Shown here: positions 15,001 to 30,000 of the stretch, one piece after another
Layout: every line of letters starts with the position of its first letter
Numbering within the stretch: the first letter of the stretch is position 1
Assembly: GCA_963811365.1 (NCBI GenBank)
Contig: CAWEQW010000015.1
Location: 100,182 to 164,181, forward strand
From: CAWEQW01 sp963811365
GTDB lineage: Bacteria; Actinomycetota; Actinomycetes; Propionibacteriales; Nocardioidaceae
DNA length: 64,000 nt
Direction: 5' to 3'
Translations under genes and position numbers: made by a program
Notes under the pieces: generated by a model
Seen by the model: the letters and a program-made list of their open reading frames with translations, nothing else
Databases searched by the model: none
Told to the model about the DNA's origin: nothing

Positions 15001-18000
15001 TGGCGGGTCAGCGAGCACCAGCTGCACGCCGCGGCGGCCGTGGAGGAGCCGGCGGTGCCCGCGGGGATCGCCACGGTGCTCGGCGTGCTGCGCTCCAGCG
15101 CGCTCGTGGTCGACGAGAAGGACGAGGTCCTCAAGGCCTCCGCGCCGGCGCACGCCCTGGGCCTGGTGCGCGGCAACCGGCTGGTCGTCGACGAGCTCGC
15201 CGACCTGGTGCGCCAGGTACGCCGGGACGGGCGGATCCGCGAGACCGAGCTGGTGCTGCCCCGCGGCCCGGTCGGCAAGCGGGCGCACGTCACCGCGCGA
15301 GTGGCGCCGCTGAGCAGCCGCCTGGTGCTCGCGCTGCTGGAGGACCGCACCCGGGAGCGCCGGGTGGAGGCGATCCGCCGGGACTTCGTGGCCAACGTCT
15401 CCCACGAGCTGAAGACCCCGGTGGGCGCGATCAAGCTGCTCGCCGAGGCCGTCCAGGAGGCCGCGGACGACCCGGAGGCGGTGACCCGCTTCGCCGGGCG
15501 CATGCAGACCGAGAGCGCGCGGCTGTCCAAGCTCGTGCAGCAGATCATCGAGCTGTCGCGGCTGCAGGGCGACGACCCGCTGGCCCACCCGACGCCCGTC
15601 GACGTCGACGAGGTGATCCACCGCGCGATCGACCAGAGCACGATCGACGCCGAGAGCAGGCACATCGAGGTGGTCACCGACGGCGACCGGGGGCTCGTGG
15701 TGCTCGGCAGCGCCGACGAGGTGGCCCTCGCGCTCGGCAACCTGGTCGCGAACGCGGTCCTCTACTCCCCCGACCACAGCCGGGTGGTGGTCGGGGCCCG
15801 CGCGCACGACCTGATGGTCGAGCTGTGCGTCACCGACCAGGGCATCGGCATCCCCGCGTCCGAGCTGGACCGGATCTTCGAGCGCTTCTACCGCGTCGAC
15901 CCGGCGCGGCACCGCTCCACCGGCGGGACGGGCCTCGGCCTGTCGATCGTCAAGCACGTCGCCGCCTCGCACGGCGGTGACGTGCGGGTGTGGTCGGTGG
16001 AGGGCCAGGGCTCGACCTTCACGCTCAGCCTGCCCCGCAGGCAGAGCACGTCGTCGTACACCCCGAGCGCCAGCCCGGGCGCACCACAGGAGGCAACATC
16101 GTGACCCGAGTGCTCGTCGTCGAGGACGAGGAGAGCTACAGCGACGCTCTGGCGTACATGCTGCGCAAGGAGGGGTTCGAGGTGGCGCTGGCCGGCACGG
16201 GCCCCGAGGGGCTCGCCGAGTTCGAGCGCGCCGGAGCCGACATCGTGCTGCTCGACCTGATGCTGCCCGGGATGCCCGGGACGGAGGTGTGCCGGCAGAT
16301 CCGGGTGCAGTCGAACGTCCCGGTGATCATGGTCACCGCCAAGGACGGTGAGGTCGACAAGGTCGTCGGGCTGGAGCTCGGCGCCGACGACTACGTCACC
16401 AAGCCGTACTCCCCGCGCGAGCTGGTCGCCCGGATCCGCGCGGTGCTGCGCCGCGGCGCCGACGTCGAGCTGACGCCGGCGACCCTGGAGGCGGGTCCGG
16501 TGCGGATGGACGTCGAGCGGCACGTCGTGACCGTCAACGGCGAGAGCACCAGGCTGCCGCTCAAGGAGTTCGAGCTGCTGGAGATGTTCCTGCGCAACCC
16601 GGGGCGGGTGCTCACCCGCGGACAGCTCATCGACCGGGTGTGGGGGTCGGACTACGTCGGCGACACCAAGACGCTCGACGTGCACGTCAAGCGGCTGCGC
16701 GGCAAGATCGAGCCGGACCCGGCGGCGCCGAACCATCTCGTGACCGTGCGCGGGCTGGGCTACAAGCTGGAGGCCTGACCGCCGCGCGGGTCAGTCCGCC
16801 GGCGGCGGGGGCGGCGCCTCGTCCCGCTCCAGCCAGCCCCGGAACGCCTCGAGGTTGCGGGTGGACTCCCCGCGCGAGCGACGCCACTCCCACTCCTTGC
16901 GGATCGAGGTGGCGAAGCCGAGCTCGAGGATCGTGTTGAACGACTCGTCGGCGTAGGTCAGCACCGAGCCCAGCAGCCGGTCGATCTCGTCGGCGGTCAC
17001 CGAGGACAGCGGCAGCCGCCCGTCGAGGTAGATGTCGCCGGCGTGGTCGACGGCGAACGCGACGCCGTACAGCCGCAGGTTCCGCTCCAGGAGCCAGCGG
17101 TAGACGCGCTCGTGGTTCTCGTCGGGGTGCCGGGCCACGAACGCGTGCACCGAGAACGCGTGCTCGCCCACGTCGAGCCGGCACGGGGTCCGCAGCTTCT
17201 TCTCGCCCGGCAGCTCGACGGTGAACATCCCGTCGCCGATCTCGGTCCACTCCAGGTCGCTGGCGCCGAGCGTGGCGCGGACCACCTCGACCCTGTCGTC
17301 GCGGGCGCTCACCCGAGCGGGCCCGCGAGGTCGTCGCGTACGGCGGAGGCGGCGGCGCGGTAGACCGCCAGCGTGCGCTCGGCGGTGCGCTCCCAGGCGA
17401 ACCCCCGGGCATGGCGTACGGCGGCCTCCGCCATCGCGGACCGCAGCGCCGGCTGGTGCACGATGCGCTCGATCGCCCGCGCGTAGTCCTCGGGGTCGTG
17501 GCCCTCGACGAGCAGCCCGGAGACGCCGTCGCGCACCGCCGCCGTGAGCCCCCCGACGGCCGCGGCCACCACCGGCGTCCCGGTCGCCTGGGCCTCCACG
17601 GCGACCAGCCCGAAGGACTCGTTGTACGACGGGACGCAGACCAGCGTCGCCGCGGCGTACCAGTCCACGAGCACCCGCTGGGCCACCGGCGGCACGAAGC
17701 GCACCACGTCCTGCACGCCCAGCCGCACGGCCAGCTGCGCCAGCGCCTCGGGGTGCTCGAGCCCGCTGCCGGAGGGTCCGCCGACGACCGGCACGACCAG
17801 CCGCGAGCGCAGCGCCGGGTCGCGCGCCAGCATCCGCGCCACCGCGTGCAGCAGGACGTCGGGCGCCTTGAGCGGCTGGATCCGGCCGGCGAACAGCAGC
17901 ACGACGGCGTCGAGCGGCAGGCCGAGCCGGGCCCGCGCGTCGGCGACCCCGACCGGCCGGAACACCGACAGGTCGACACCGGGATGCACCACCTCGACCC

Positions 18001-21000
18001 GCGAGGGGTCCGCTTCGTAGAGGTTGATCAGCTGCTTGACCTCGATGTCGGTGTTCGCGACGAGCATGTCGGCTGCGTCGACGACCTGCTGCTCGCCGAT
18101 GACCCGGGCGGCGGGCTCGGGGTCGTCCCCCTCGGCGAGCAGCTCGTTCTTCACCTTCGCCATGGTGTGCATCGAGTGCACGAGCGGCACGCCCCACCGG
18201 TCGCGCATCAGCGCCCCCACCTGGCCGGACAGCCAGTAGTGGGAGTGCACCACGTCGTACCATCCCTCGTCGTGGCGGGCCTCGGCGCGGAGCACCTCGC
18301 GGGCGAACACGCACAGCTGGGCGGGGAGCTCGGCCTTGGTGAGCCCCTCGAACGGACCGGCGTGGACGTGGTGCACGGTCACCCCCGGGAACGCCTCGAC
18401 CGTGACGGGCAGCGCCGAGGACGTGGCGCGGGTGAACACGTCGACCGCGAGGCTCCGCTCGGCGAGCCGCTTGGCCAGCTCGACGACGTACACGTTCATC
18501 CCGCCGGCGTCCCCGGTGCCGGGCTGGTCCAGGGGCGAGGTGTGCACGCTGATCATCGCCACCCGCTCGAGCGCACGCGGGCTGCGCGACCCGCCGCGCT
18601 CAGCAGCAGTCACGGTTGGCACACCTCCGAAGGACGACCCCCACGTCGATTGTGACCCATCCCGCCAACCCGGCCCGCCGGCCGGTCGGCGCACCGCCGT
18701 GCGGCCCCCCGCGGCGGGCTCGCATCCCGCCCGCCCGCGTGCCGGTGACGGCCGCCCGGAGCCCCGCGATCCCGGCTCCGGCGCGGCTCGGCCGCCCCGG
18801 GGCCGGACCGGTTGCGTGGTCTGGGCAGAATCGGCTGCATGTCGACCACCACGCCGAGCTCGCCGAGCGGACCCACCAGGACGGCCGTCGTCACCGGCGC
18901 CAGCAGCGGGATCGGCGCGGCGACCGCCCGGCGCCTCGCCGCCGAGGGCTTCTCGGTCTTCTGTGCCGCCCGGCGGGCCGACCGGGTGCAGGCGCTGGCC
19001 GCCGAGATCGGCGGCACGGCGGTGCCGTGCGACGTCACCGACCCGGCTTCGGTGGCCGCGCTGGCCGAGCGTGTCGGGCCGCGGCTGGACGTGCTGGTGA
19101 ACAACGCCGGCGGCGCGTTCGGCGCCGAGCCGGTCGCGCAGGCCGACCTCGACCAGTGGCGGGCGATGTTCGAGGTGAACGTCGTGGGGCTGGTCCAGGT
19201 CACCAAGGCGCTGCTGCCCGCCCTGCTCGCCACCGGGGCGGGGGTGGTGGTCAACGTCGGGTCGACCGCCGGGCGGGTCGCCTACGAGGGCGGCGGCGGC
19301 TACACCGTGGCCAAGCACGGCACCCAGGTCGTCTCGGAGACCCTGCGGCTGGAGCTGTACGACCAGCCGGTCCGGATCTGCGAGGTCGCGCCCGGCATGG
19401 TCCGCACCGACGAGTTCGCGCTGGTCCGCTTCGACGGCGACGCGGAGAAGGCCGAGTCCGTCTACGACGGCGTCGCCGAGCCGCTGGTGGCCGACGACGT
19501 CGCCGACGCGATCGTCTGGGTGGCGACCCGGCCGCCGCACGTCAACGTCGACGAGCTGGTGATCCGGCCGCGCGCGCAGGCCGCCCAGCACAAGGTGCAC
19601 CGGACTCCCTGACCCGTCCGCGCTCCCGCCGCCGGTCCGCGCCGCGAGGCGGCCGCAGACGAACCTAGAGTGCGGGGTATGGCGTCCCTGATCATGTCGC
19701 GTCGCGACCTCGACTTCCTGCTCTACGAGTGGCTCGACGTCGAGGCGCTGACCGCCCGCGATCGCTACCGGGACCACTCCCGGGAGACGTTCGAGGCGAT
19801 CCTCGACCTCGCCGAGCAGATCGCCACCGAGCACTTCGCGCCGCACAACCGGCTCAGCGACCTGCACGAGCCCGGCTGGTCGACGGGCGGGTCGAGGTGC
19901 TCCCCGAGGTCAAGGAGGCGCTGGACGCGTTCGCCAAGGCGGACCTCGTCGGCGCCGCGATGGACGCCGAGGTGGGCGGCCTGCAGCTGCCCCAGGCGGT
20001 CGTTCGGCGCCTGCATGGCCTGGTTCTACGCCGCCAACGTCTCCACCGCGGCGTACCCGCTGCTCACCGTCGGCAACGCCAACCTGCTCCTCGAGCTGGG
20101 TACGGCCGACCAGGTGGAGCGCTTCGTGCGGCCGATGGTCGAGGGCCGGTTCTTCGGCACGATGGCACTCTCCGAGCCGCAGGCCGGCTCCAGCCTGGCC
20201 GACATCACGACGAGGGCCGTGCCGCAGCCCGACGGGAGCTACCGGCTGTTCGGCCGCAAGATGTGGATCTCCGGAGGGGACCACGAGCTCGCCGAGAACA
20301 TCGTGCACCTGGTGCTGGCCAGGATCCCCGGCAGCCCACCCGGCGTGCGCGGCATCTCGCTGTTCCTGGTGCCGAAGCACCTGGTGGACGAGGACGGCTC
20401 GCTCGGCGAGCGCAACGACGTGGTGATCGCCGGGCTCAACCACAAGATGGGCTTCCGGGGCACCGTGAACACGATGCCGAACTTCGGCGAGGGCGCGTTC
20501 ACGCCCGGGCGGCCGGCCGGGCGCGGTCGGCTACCTGGTCGGCGCCGCAGAACCGCGGGCTGGCCTGGATGTTCCAGATGATGAACGAGGCGCGGATCGG
20601 GGTCGGGCTCGGCGCGACCGCACTCGGCTACACCGGCTACCTCAAGTCGCGTGGACGTACGCCCGGAACCGGCCGCAGGGCCGGCCGCTCGGCGCCAAGG
20701 ACCCGAGCAGCGCCGCAGGTGCCGATCATCGAGCACGCCGACGTCCGGCGGATGCTGCTGGCGCAGAAGTCGTACGTCGAGGGGGCGCTCGCCCTCAACC
20801 TGTACTGCGCGCGGCTCGTCGACGAGCAGCGCACCGCGCCGACCACCCGCGCGCGACCGCCCGCGCTGCTGCTCGACGTGCTGACCCCGATCGCCAAGAG
20901 CTGGCCGTCGCAGTGGTGCCTGGCGGCCAACGACCTCGCGATCCAGGTGCACGGCGGCGCCGGCTACACCCGCGACCACGACGTCGAGCAGCACTACCGC

Positions 21001-24000
21001 GACAACCGGCTCAACCCGATCCACGAGGGCACCCACGGGATCCAGGCCCTGGACCTGCTCGGGCGCAAGCTGCTCGGCTCGGACGGCGCGGGCCTGCGGC
21101 TCCTGGTCGGCACCATCGCGGGACACCTCGAGCGCGCCGCGGGCGCCGGCGGACCTGCCGCACGGTACGCCGAGCAGCTCGCCGCCGCCTGCAACCGGCT
21201 CGTCGAGGTCACCGACCGCGCTGGGCCGCACTCGGGGACCCCGCCGAGAGGCTGGCCAACGCCAGCGTGCACCTCGAGGCCACCGGCCACGTCGTGCTGG
21301 CCTGGATCTGGCTGGAGCAGCTGCTGGCGGTCGGCGAGCGCACCGGCGACTTCTACGACGGCAAGCGTCTGGCCGCGCGGTACTTCTTCGGCTGGGAGCT
21401 TCCCCGCACCACCGCGTGGTTCGACCTGCTGGCCTCCGGCGACCGGACGCCGCAGGAGATGCGGCCCGACTGGTTCTGACCCCCGGGCCGCTAGCGGTCG
21501 ATCAGCAGCGCGGCGAGCTCCTCGAGCTCCGGGGTGAGGTCCTGCTCCCCGACGGTCACCTCCTCCCCGTTCACCGAGAACGCGTAGACGAAGCGGTCCG
21601 GCTGCGGCGTCGACCCGGCCAGTCCTCGCAGGTCCACGTCGGAGAGGAGCTGCACGATCCGCGTGGAGCGGGGGTCCTCGCCGAGCGTCGCCTGCCCGGT
21701 CAGCACCCGCCCCGCCACGCCCCCCGAACGGCGCACGGCGACCGTCGCCGAGGCGGCCCCACCGCTGCTCCCGCCGGACGCCGCACCTCCGGCTCCGGCC
21801 AGCACTCCGACGGTCGTCCACGCCTGCTCCACCGCCGTGCGCGCCTGGTCGGACACCGCGGCCGCGGCGGTCACGGTGGCCCGGGCGAACCCCGCGAAGT
21901 CGGTGTCCGCACCGATGCCCGAGGTGAGCGCGGCGTACCAGATCGGACCGGCCTGCTCCCACGCGTTGCCGCCGAGCGCCGTCGCGGCGAGGTAGAACGC
22001 CCGGTTGGGGATGCCCGAGTTGGTGTGCACGCCGCCGTTGTCGTCGCTGGTCTGCACGTAGTCCACCATGTCGCCGACCTGCGGGTCCTTGCCCAGGACG
22101 TCGTCGTCGTAGGCCGTGCCGGGCGCCGCCATCGACCGCAGCGCCGAGCCCTGGACCTGCGCGGTGAACAGCCCCTCTCCGATCAGCCAGTCGGCCTCCG
22201 CCGCCGACTGGCCGAGCAGCCGCTGCTTGACGCAGGAGCCGAAGACGTCGGAGACCGACTCGTTGAGCGCCCCGGGCTGGCCCTGGTAGGTCAGCCCCGC
22301 GGTGTACTGCGGTGACCGCGTGGCTGAGCTCGTGACCCAGCACGTCGACCGGCTTGGTGAACCGCAGGAACACCGTGCCGTCGCCGTCGCCGAACACGAG
22401 CTGCTGGCCGTCCCAGAACGCGTTGTCGTAGTTCTGCTGGTAGTGCACGGTCGTGGTCACGGGGGCCCCCTTGGCGTCGTACGACGACCGGCCGAGGACC
22501 TCGCGGAAGTAGCCGAGCGACGCCTCCACGCCGGCGTACGCCTCGTCGACGGCGGGGTCCCCGGAGTCCGGGTCGCCCTTGGTCCGGACCTCGGTCCCGG
22601 GCAGCGCGGAGCCGTTGTGGGCGGTGCAGACGGTCCAGGTCTCCGCGCTGGAGCCGTCCGGCCCCGCGGCGGGTGGCGGCGCGACGTCGCCGGCCCGCCG
22701 CGACCGCAGCTCGGCGTCGAGATCGAGGGTCCGGCGGAGCGCCCGGACGGTCGCGTCGTCGGGGTGTGCGGAGGCGATCCGCTCCAGCAGGAAGGGTGGG
22801 ACGAAGCAGCATCGGGTCATCCGAAAGGAGTACCGGGGAGCACCGACAAAGTAAAGAACGTGACCGGCCCACGAGCGTCCGTCCGATGTGCCACACTCGG
22901 CCCCGTGCTGACCTTGGGCCTCGTCGGAGGGATGAGCTGGGAGAGCAGCCTGGAGTACTACAAGCTGCTCAACCTCGGCGTGGAGCAGCGCCGCGGCGGC
23001 CTGCACTCCGCGAGGCTGGTGCTCAGCTCGGTGGAGTTCGCCGAGCTGACCGAGCTCCAGCAGGCCGAGCGGTGGGACGACGTCGGCGCCCTGCTGGCCG
23101 AGGCGGCCCGGGGAGTGCAGGCGGGCGGGGCCGACCTCCTGCTGCTCTGCACGACCGCCTTCCACATGGTCGCCGACCAGGTCGGGGCGGCGGTGGACAT
23201 CCCGCTGCTGCACCTCGCCGACGTGACCGCCGAGGCGGTGCGCGCCCGCCGGCTGTCCACCGTCGGCCTGCTCGGCACCGCCTTCACGATGAGCCGCCCG
23301 TTCTTCCGGGAGCGGCTCGGCTCCCACGACCTCGAGGTGCTCGTCCCCGAGGAGCGGCACCACCAGGAGATCGACGAGATCATCTACGGCGAGCTCGTCC
23401 ACGGCCGGGTGCTCGACCGCTCGCGGCAGACCGTCGTCTCGGTCATCGACGAGCTCTGGGACGCCGGCGCCCAAGGGGTGATCCTCGGCTGCACGGAGCT
23501 CGAGATGCTCGTCAAGCAGGCCGACTCCGAGCTGCCGCTGTTCCCGGTGACCTCACTGCACGTCGAGGCGGCTCTGAGCCGCGCCGGCGTCTGACCCGGG
23601 TCCGGCCGGCGACGGCGTGCCCTCCTCCGCGTCCGCCATCCGCGCGTGCAGCCGGGCGCGCACCTCGTCGGGGGTCAGCGCGCTGCGCCGCCGCTCGTCC
23701 CGCGCGATCACCACACCGGTCGCCGCGACCCCGGCGAGACCGGCCAGGCCCAGGATCTTCCAGAGCTTCATGAGCGTGAGGTGCCTTCCGTGACCGAGCC
23801 GATCCGGGCGTCGCAGCTGTCCCTGGTCCGGGCCGTCGAGCTGGCCCGCACCGGCGACCTGTGGCTGTTCCGCGGCCACACCGCTGCCGACCACGCTATC
23901 CGGGCGGTGACGAACAGTCCGGTGAACCACGTCGGGATGGCCGTCGTGCTCGACGACCTGCCGCCGCTGATGTGGCACGCCGAGCTCGGCCACGGCCTGA

Positions 24001-27000
24001 TGGACGTCTGGACCGGGAGCCACCACCGGGGCGTCCAGCTGCACGACCTCGAGCAGGCCGTCGTGCAGTGGACCGACCGCTACGGGCAGCAGGCGTGGCT
24101 GCGCCAGCTCGAGGCCGCGGTGACACCGGCGATGGAGGACGCCGTGCTGCGCACGGTCGCCCGGCTCGACGGGACGCCGTTCCCCGCGACGGTCGCGCTG
24201 GCGGGTCGCTGGGCGCGGGGACGGGTACGCCGTCCGGCGTCGATCGCGACGACGTACTGCGCCGAGGTGGTCGCCGCGACGTACCAGGCGATGGGGCTGC
24301 TCGGCACGCAGCGGCCCACCAACTACTACGACCCGGGCTCGTTCTGGTCCGGCGACGGCCTGCCGCTGCTGCTCGGGGCCCGGCTGTCGGAGGAGGTCCC
24401 GGTGCACGTCCCCGGCGCCGCTAGACTGGGGTGACCGCCCCGTCCTCGTGCTGCTCGCCTGCGATCGAGCGGGTCCTCCACGCGGTCGCACCGCAGGCGA
24501 ACCGGTCCACACCACCGCCCCCGACACGAACGGCTCCCGCATGTCCCCGAGCACCACCACCCGCACCGACCTCCGCAACGTCGCCATCGTGGCGCACGTC
24601 GACCACGGCAAGACCACCCTCGTCGACGCGATGCTGTGGCAGGGCGGTGCCTTCGGCGAGCACCAGCACGTCGACGAGCGGGCGATGGACTCCGGGGAGC
24701 TCGAGCGCGAGAAGGGCATCACGATCCTCGCGAAGAACACCGCGGTGCACTACAAGGGCCCGGCCGCCGAGGGCCGCGACATGGTCATCAACATCATCGA
24801 CACCCCGGGGCACGCCGACTTCGGCGGCGAGGTGGAGCGCGGCCTGTCGATGGTGGACGGCATCGTGCTGCTCGTCGACGCCTCCGAGGGCCCGCTCCCG
24901 CAGACCCGGTTCGTGCTCCGCAAGGCGCTGAACGCCGACATGCCCGTCGTACTCGTGGTGAACAAGGTGGACCGCTCCGACGCCCGCATCGCCGAGGTCG
25001 TCGACGAGACCTACGAGCTCTTCCTCGACCTGCTCGACGAGAGCCACAGCCAGGACGCCCTCGACTTCCCGGTGGTGTACGCCAGCGCGAAGGCCGGCCG
25101 CGCCAGCACCACGATGCCCGAGAACGCCGGCCTCCCGGACTCGCCCGACCTCGAGCCGCTGTTCCGCACCATCATCGAGACCATCCCGGCCCCGCGCTAC
25201 ACCGAGGGCGCGCCGCTGCAGGCGCACGTCACGAACCTCGACGCCAGCCCGTTCCTCGGCCGGCTGGCGCTGGTCCGGGTGCACGAGGGCACGCTGCGCA
25301 AGGGCCAGCAGGTGGCCTGGATGAAGCACGACGGCTCGGTGCAGAACGTGAAGGTCACCGAGCTCCTGGTCACCGAGGGCCTCGAGCGCAAGCCGGGCGA
25401 GTCCGCCGGGCCCGGTGACATCGCCGCGATCGCCGGCATCCCCGACATCACGATCGGCGAGACGCTCGCCGATCCGGAGAACCCGGTCGCGCTGCCGCTG
25501 ATCACCGTCGACGAGCCGGCCATCTCCATGACGATCGGCACCAACACCTCGCCGCTCGCCGGCCGGGTGAAGGGGTCGAAGGTCACCGCGCGCCTGGTCA
25601 AGGACCGGCTCGACAAGGAGCTGGTCGGCAACGTGTCGATCCGGGTGCTGCCCACCGAGCGCCCGGACGCCTGGGAGGTGCAGGGCCGCGGCGAGCTGGC
25701 GCTGGCGATCCTCGTCGAGCAGATGCGCCGCGAGGGCTACGAGCTCACCGTCGGCAAGCCGCAGGTCGTCACGCGCGAGGTCAACGGCAGGGTCCACGAG
25801 CCGGTGGAGCGGCTCACCATCGACGCGCCGGAGGAGTACCTCGGCGCGATCACCCAGCTGCTCGCCGTCCGCAAGGGGCGCATGGAGCAGATGACCAACC
25901 ACGGCACGGGCTGGGTCCGGATGGAGTTCCTGGTGCCGGCGCGCGGCCTGATCGGCTTCCGCACCGAGTTCCTCACCGACACCCGCGGCACGGGCATCGC
26001 GCACCACGTGTTCGACGGCTACGAGCCGTGGGCCGGCGAGATCCGCTCGCGCGCGTCGGGCTCCCTGGTGGCGGACCGGTCCGGTGCCGCGACGTCGTAC
26101 GCGATGACGAACCTGCAGGAGCGCGGGGTGCTCTTCGTCGACCCGGCGACCGAGGTCTACGAGGGCATGATCGTCGGCGAGAACTCCCGCGACGACGACA
26201 TGGACGTCAACATCACCAAGGAGAAGAAGCAGACCAACGTCCGCTCCTCGACCGCGGACAACTTCGAGAAGCTGGTCCCGCCGAAGAAACTGTCGCTCGA
26301 GCAGTGTCTGGAGTTCTGCCGCGAGGACGAGTGCGTCGAGGTGACCCCGGAGACGGTGCGGATCCGCAAGGTGGTGCTCGACCAGAACGACCGGGCCAAG
26401 TCGGCCGCCCGGGCCCGCCGCGCCTGACCCGGCGACCACTCGGACCGGCAGTCGGCCGCGGGTCCGCGGGCGTTCACGCTGCGCTGCCCCGGCGACCGGG
26501 GCCAAGTGCCGGTCGGTGTGGTCGCGCGACCATCGCCCGCAGCGTCGCCGCGACGTACGGCGCCTCGAACATGACCTGCTCCCACGCGAACCGTACGACG
26601 GACAGCCCGCCTACCACGACGGCGTTGTAGCGCACGCAGTCGCGGGCCAGCATCCGCCGCGCGCCGTGGAACTCGAACGAGTCGGCCTCGACGACCAGGC
26701 CCAGGTCGCGGTCGAACAGGTCCACCCGGCCGACGCCCGGCACGCTGACCTGCGGCTCGACGTGCAGCCCGGGCACGTCCAGCGCGATGGCGCGCAGCAC
26801 AGACTCGAACGGGTTGTCCGCCAGCCAGGTCGCCTCCTGCACCACGCGGCGACAGCGCGCGCCGTAGCGGTCCGGCACCAGGTCTGCGGCGTGCTGCAGC
26901 GCGTAGGTCGTCACGGCGCCGCTGCGCAGCGCGGAGTCGGCGATCGCGAGGGCCTCGTCGAACGGCAGCCGCGCAGCGCAGTCGAGGACCGTGCGCAACG

Positions 27001-30000
27001 GTCGGGTCGCGAAGCGGTCCACGTCGCCGGGCGGGAGGTCGACGTACACCAGGCGCACCCCGGCTCGGCGCTCAGGGAGGACCTTGCGCTTGCGGGGCAC
27101 CGCCACGGCCGGCTGCGTCGGTCGGTGCTTGAGCGGCCACCCGTGCTGCTGGGCCGCGCTGTCGAGGCACAGCACGCCGCTGAGCCCGTGGGCACGACGC
27201 AGCGCCTCGTCGGCTCCTGGCAGCGCGTAGCGACCCCGGGCATCGCGGACGATCCGGCCGCCCGCCAGCGCGCGGCGCACCCGGGAGCGCGAGGTCAGGC
27301 GGCACAGCAGCCACGCCTCGGCGACCCCGCCGAGGCGCTCGAGCGCCTGGTCCACCTCCATGTCGGCGAGCCTGCCGGTCCCGGCGCCAGGGCGCATCCG
27401 CCCGTCCACAGCCGCGGCGGCGACCACTCCGACCGGCACTCGTCGACCTGCCGCCTCTGCTCCGCGCGTGCGCGGCCGCCGGCATAGCGCCGAGTGCCGG
27501 TCCGAGTGGTCGTACTACTCGCCCACCCGCACCAGCAGCTTGCCGAAGTTGCGCCCGGTCAGCAGCCCGGCGAAGGCGTCCGGCGCGGCCTCCAGCCCGT
27601 CGACCACGTCCTCGCGGTAGCGCACCGTGCCGTCGGCGACCCAGCCGGTCATGTCCCGCTGGAAGTCCGGGGTCAGCCGCTTGACGAACTCGCCCTGGAT
27701 GAACCCGCGGATCGTCAGGCTCTTGCGCAGCACCAGCCCCATGAACCCGGGGAGCCGGTCGGGGCCCTCCGGCTTCGACGTCGCGTTGTAGTCGGCCACC
27801 AGGCCGCACACCGGCACCCGCGCGTAGAGGTTGACGTGCCGGAACACCTGCCGGGCGACCGGGCCGCCGACGTTCTCGAAGTACACGTCGATGCCGTCGG
27901 GGACCGCGTCCGCCAGCCGGTCGGCGAAGTCGTCCGCACGGTGGTCGACCGCGACGTCGAAGCCGAACTCGTCGAGCAGCGCCTGGCACTTCTCCGGCCC
28001 TCCGGCGATGCCCACCGACCGAGCGCCCCTGGCCTTCGCGATCTGGCCGACCGCCGAGCCCACCGGTCCGGTCGCCGCGGCCACCACGACGGTCTCCCCC
28101 GGCTGCGGCCGACCGATCTCGAGCAGCCCCGCGTACGCCGTGAAGCCCGGCATGCCGAGCACCCCGAGCGCGGTCGACACCGGCGCAGCCTCGGGGTCCA
28201 GCCGTCGCAGCCCGCGGCCGTCGCTGACGGCATAGGTCTGCCAGCCCGAGTACGACAGCACCAGGTCGCCCACCGAGAAGCGGTCGTTGCGGGTCTCGAC
28301 CACCTCGCACACCGTGCCGCCGACGATCACGTCACCGACCTCCATGGGCGCCGCGTAGGACTCCGCCGCGCTCATCCGACCCCGCACGTAGGGGTCGAGC
28401 GACAGGTACACCACGCGAAGCAGGACCTGCCCCTCGCCGAGCGGCGGGATCTCGACGGTGACCTGCTCGTAGTTGCCGGCGTCGGGCGCACCCAAGGGCC
28501 GCGACGCCAACCGGATCTGCTTGGTACGCATGGCCCGACGCTAGCCCGCGCCGCGACCGGCGATGAGTCCGGCCTCCCGTCCGGGTCATAGCTGGTGCAG
28601 CCCGTGCCGGTCTGGCCGAGTGTCGGCGGCCGGCCCTAGCCTGCGAGGAGAGCAGCACCACGACCTGATCGACCCACCCCGACCCTGAAGGAGCCCTGCG
28701 ATGGCCTCGCGTCTCAACCCGTACATCGGTTTCAAGGACAACGCCCGCCAGGCGATGGAGTTCTACCGGGAGGTGTTCGGCGGCGACCTGACGATGAGCA
28801 CGTTCGGGGAGTTCGGGCAGCCCGACTCCCCGGTGGCGAACAACATCATGCACGCCCAGCTGGAGACCTCCGCCGGCTACACGATCATGGCCTCGGACAC
28901 CCCTCCCGAGATGGACTACCGTCCCGGCAGCACGATCTCGGTCAGTCTCAGCGGCGACGACGGCGATGAGCTGCGCGGCTACTTCGGCCGGCTGGCCGAC
29001 GGCGGGACCGTGACGATGCCCCTGGAGAAGCAGATGTGGGGCGACGAGTTCGGCATGTGCATCGACAAGTTCGGCGTCGCCTGGCTGGTGAACATCGCGG
29101 GGGCGCCGCAGGGCTGAGCAGGCCAGGGACGCCCGAGCGCGCGGCGGGCAGACCGGACCGGGCAGACCGGACCGGGCAGACCGGACCCGGGCAGACCGGA
29201 CCGCAGTGCGCGCCACCGCGCAGCAGCAACCGCGGCTACAGCAGCGGCAGCCCGGCCATCGCGATCAGCCAGCTGAGGAAGCTGCCGACCAGGAAGTACT
29301 CCGACAGCTCGGAGGCGCCGGTGTCGGCGGTGCGGGAGCTGGCCTGGAGCTCGGGGAAGCGCAGCAGCCCCTTGGCGGCGATCACCACCGAGGCGGCGGT
29401 GACGTAGCCGGACATGCCCAGGCCGAGGATGAAGACCCGCTCCATCGGCCCGAGCAGCCGGCCGCCCTTCATCGTGCGCTCGTTGGTCTCCGGTGGCACG
29501 CCCACGCCGTTGAGGATGATCCGAACGACCACGTTCGCCGCCGCGAGCTGGAACAGCAGCAGCCCCGCGGCGAGCACGAAACGGTCGAGCGGGACGCCGT
29601 CGAGCGGCGCCACCCGGAGACCGTCGTACCACTGACGCAGGATGCCGCCGGAGAGGACCGTGCGACCGCTGGCCGCGAGCAGCAGCACGACGCTGCCGCC
29701 GAGCAGCCCGAGCGCCCACCGGCGCAGGCCGTGGCCGCGCGGCCGCGCGAGCGAGGCCGCCGAGCAGACGACGTAGCCCGCGAGCCCGGCCGCCGCGACC
29801 GCGGCCACGAGGACGGCCGCCGCGTCGACGGGCTCGGCCGCGACGACGAGCAGCGCGAACACCGCCGTCGCGAACGCGGCGATCGCCGCCGCACGCCCGG
29901 CGGTCACGTGGTCGCGGGTCGCGCGCAGCAGGTCGCACAGGCTGACCGCCACCAGCCACAGCCCGAGCAGCATCATCGGCGCTCACCGGTCATCACGTCG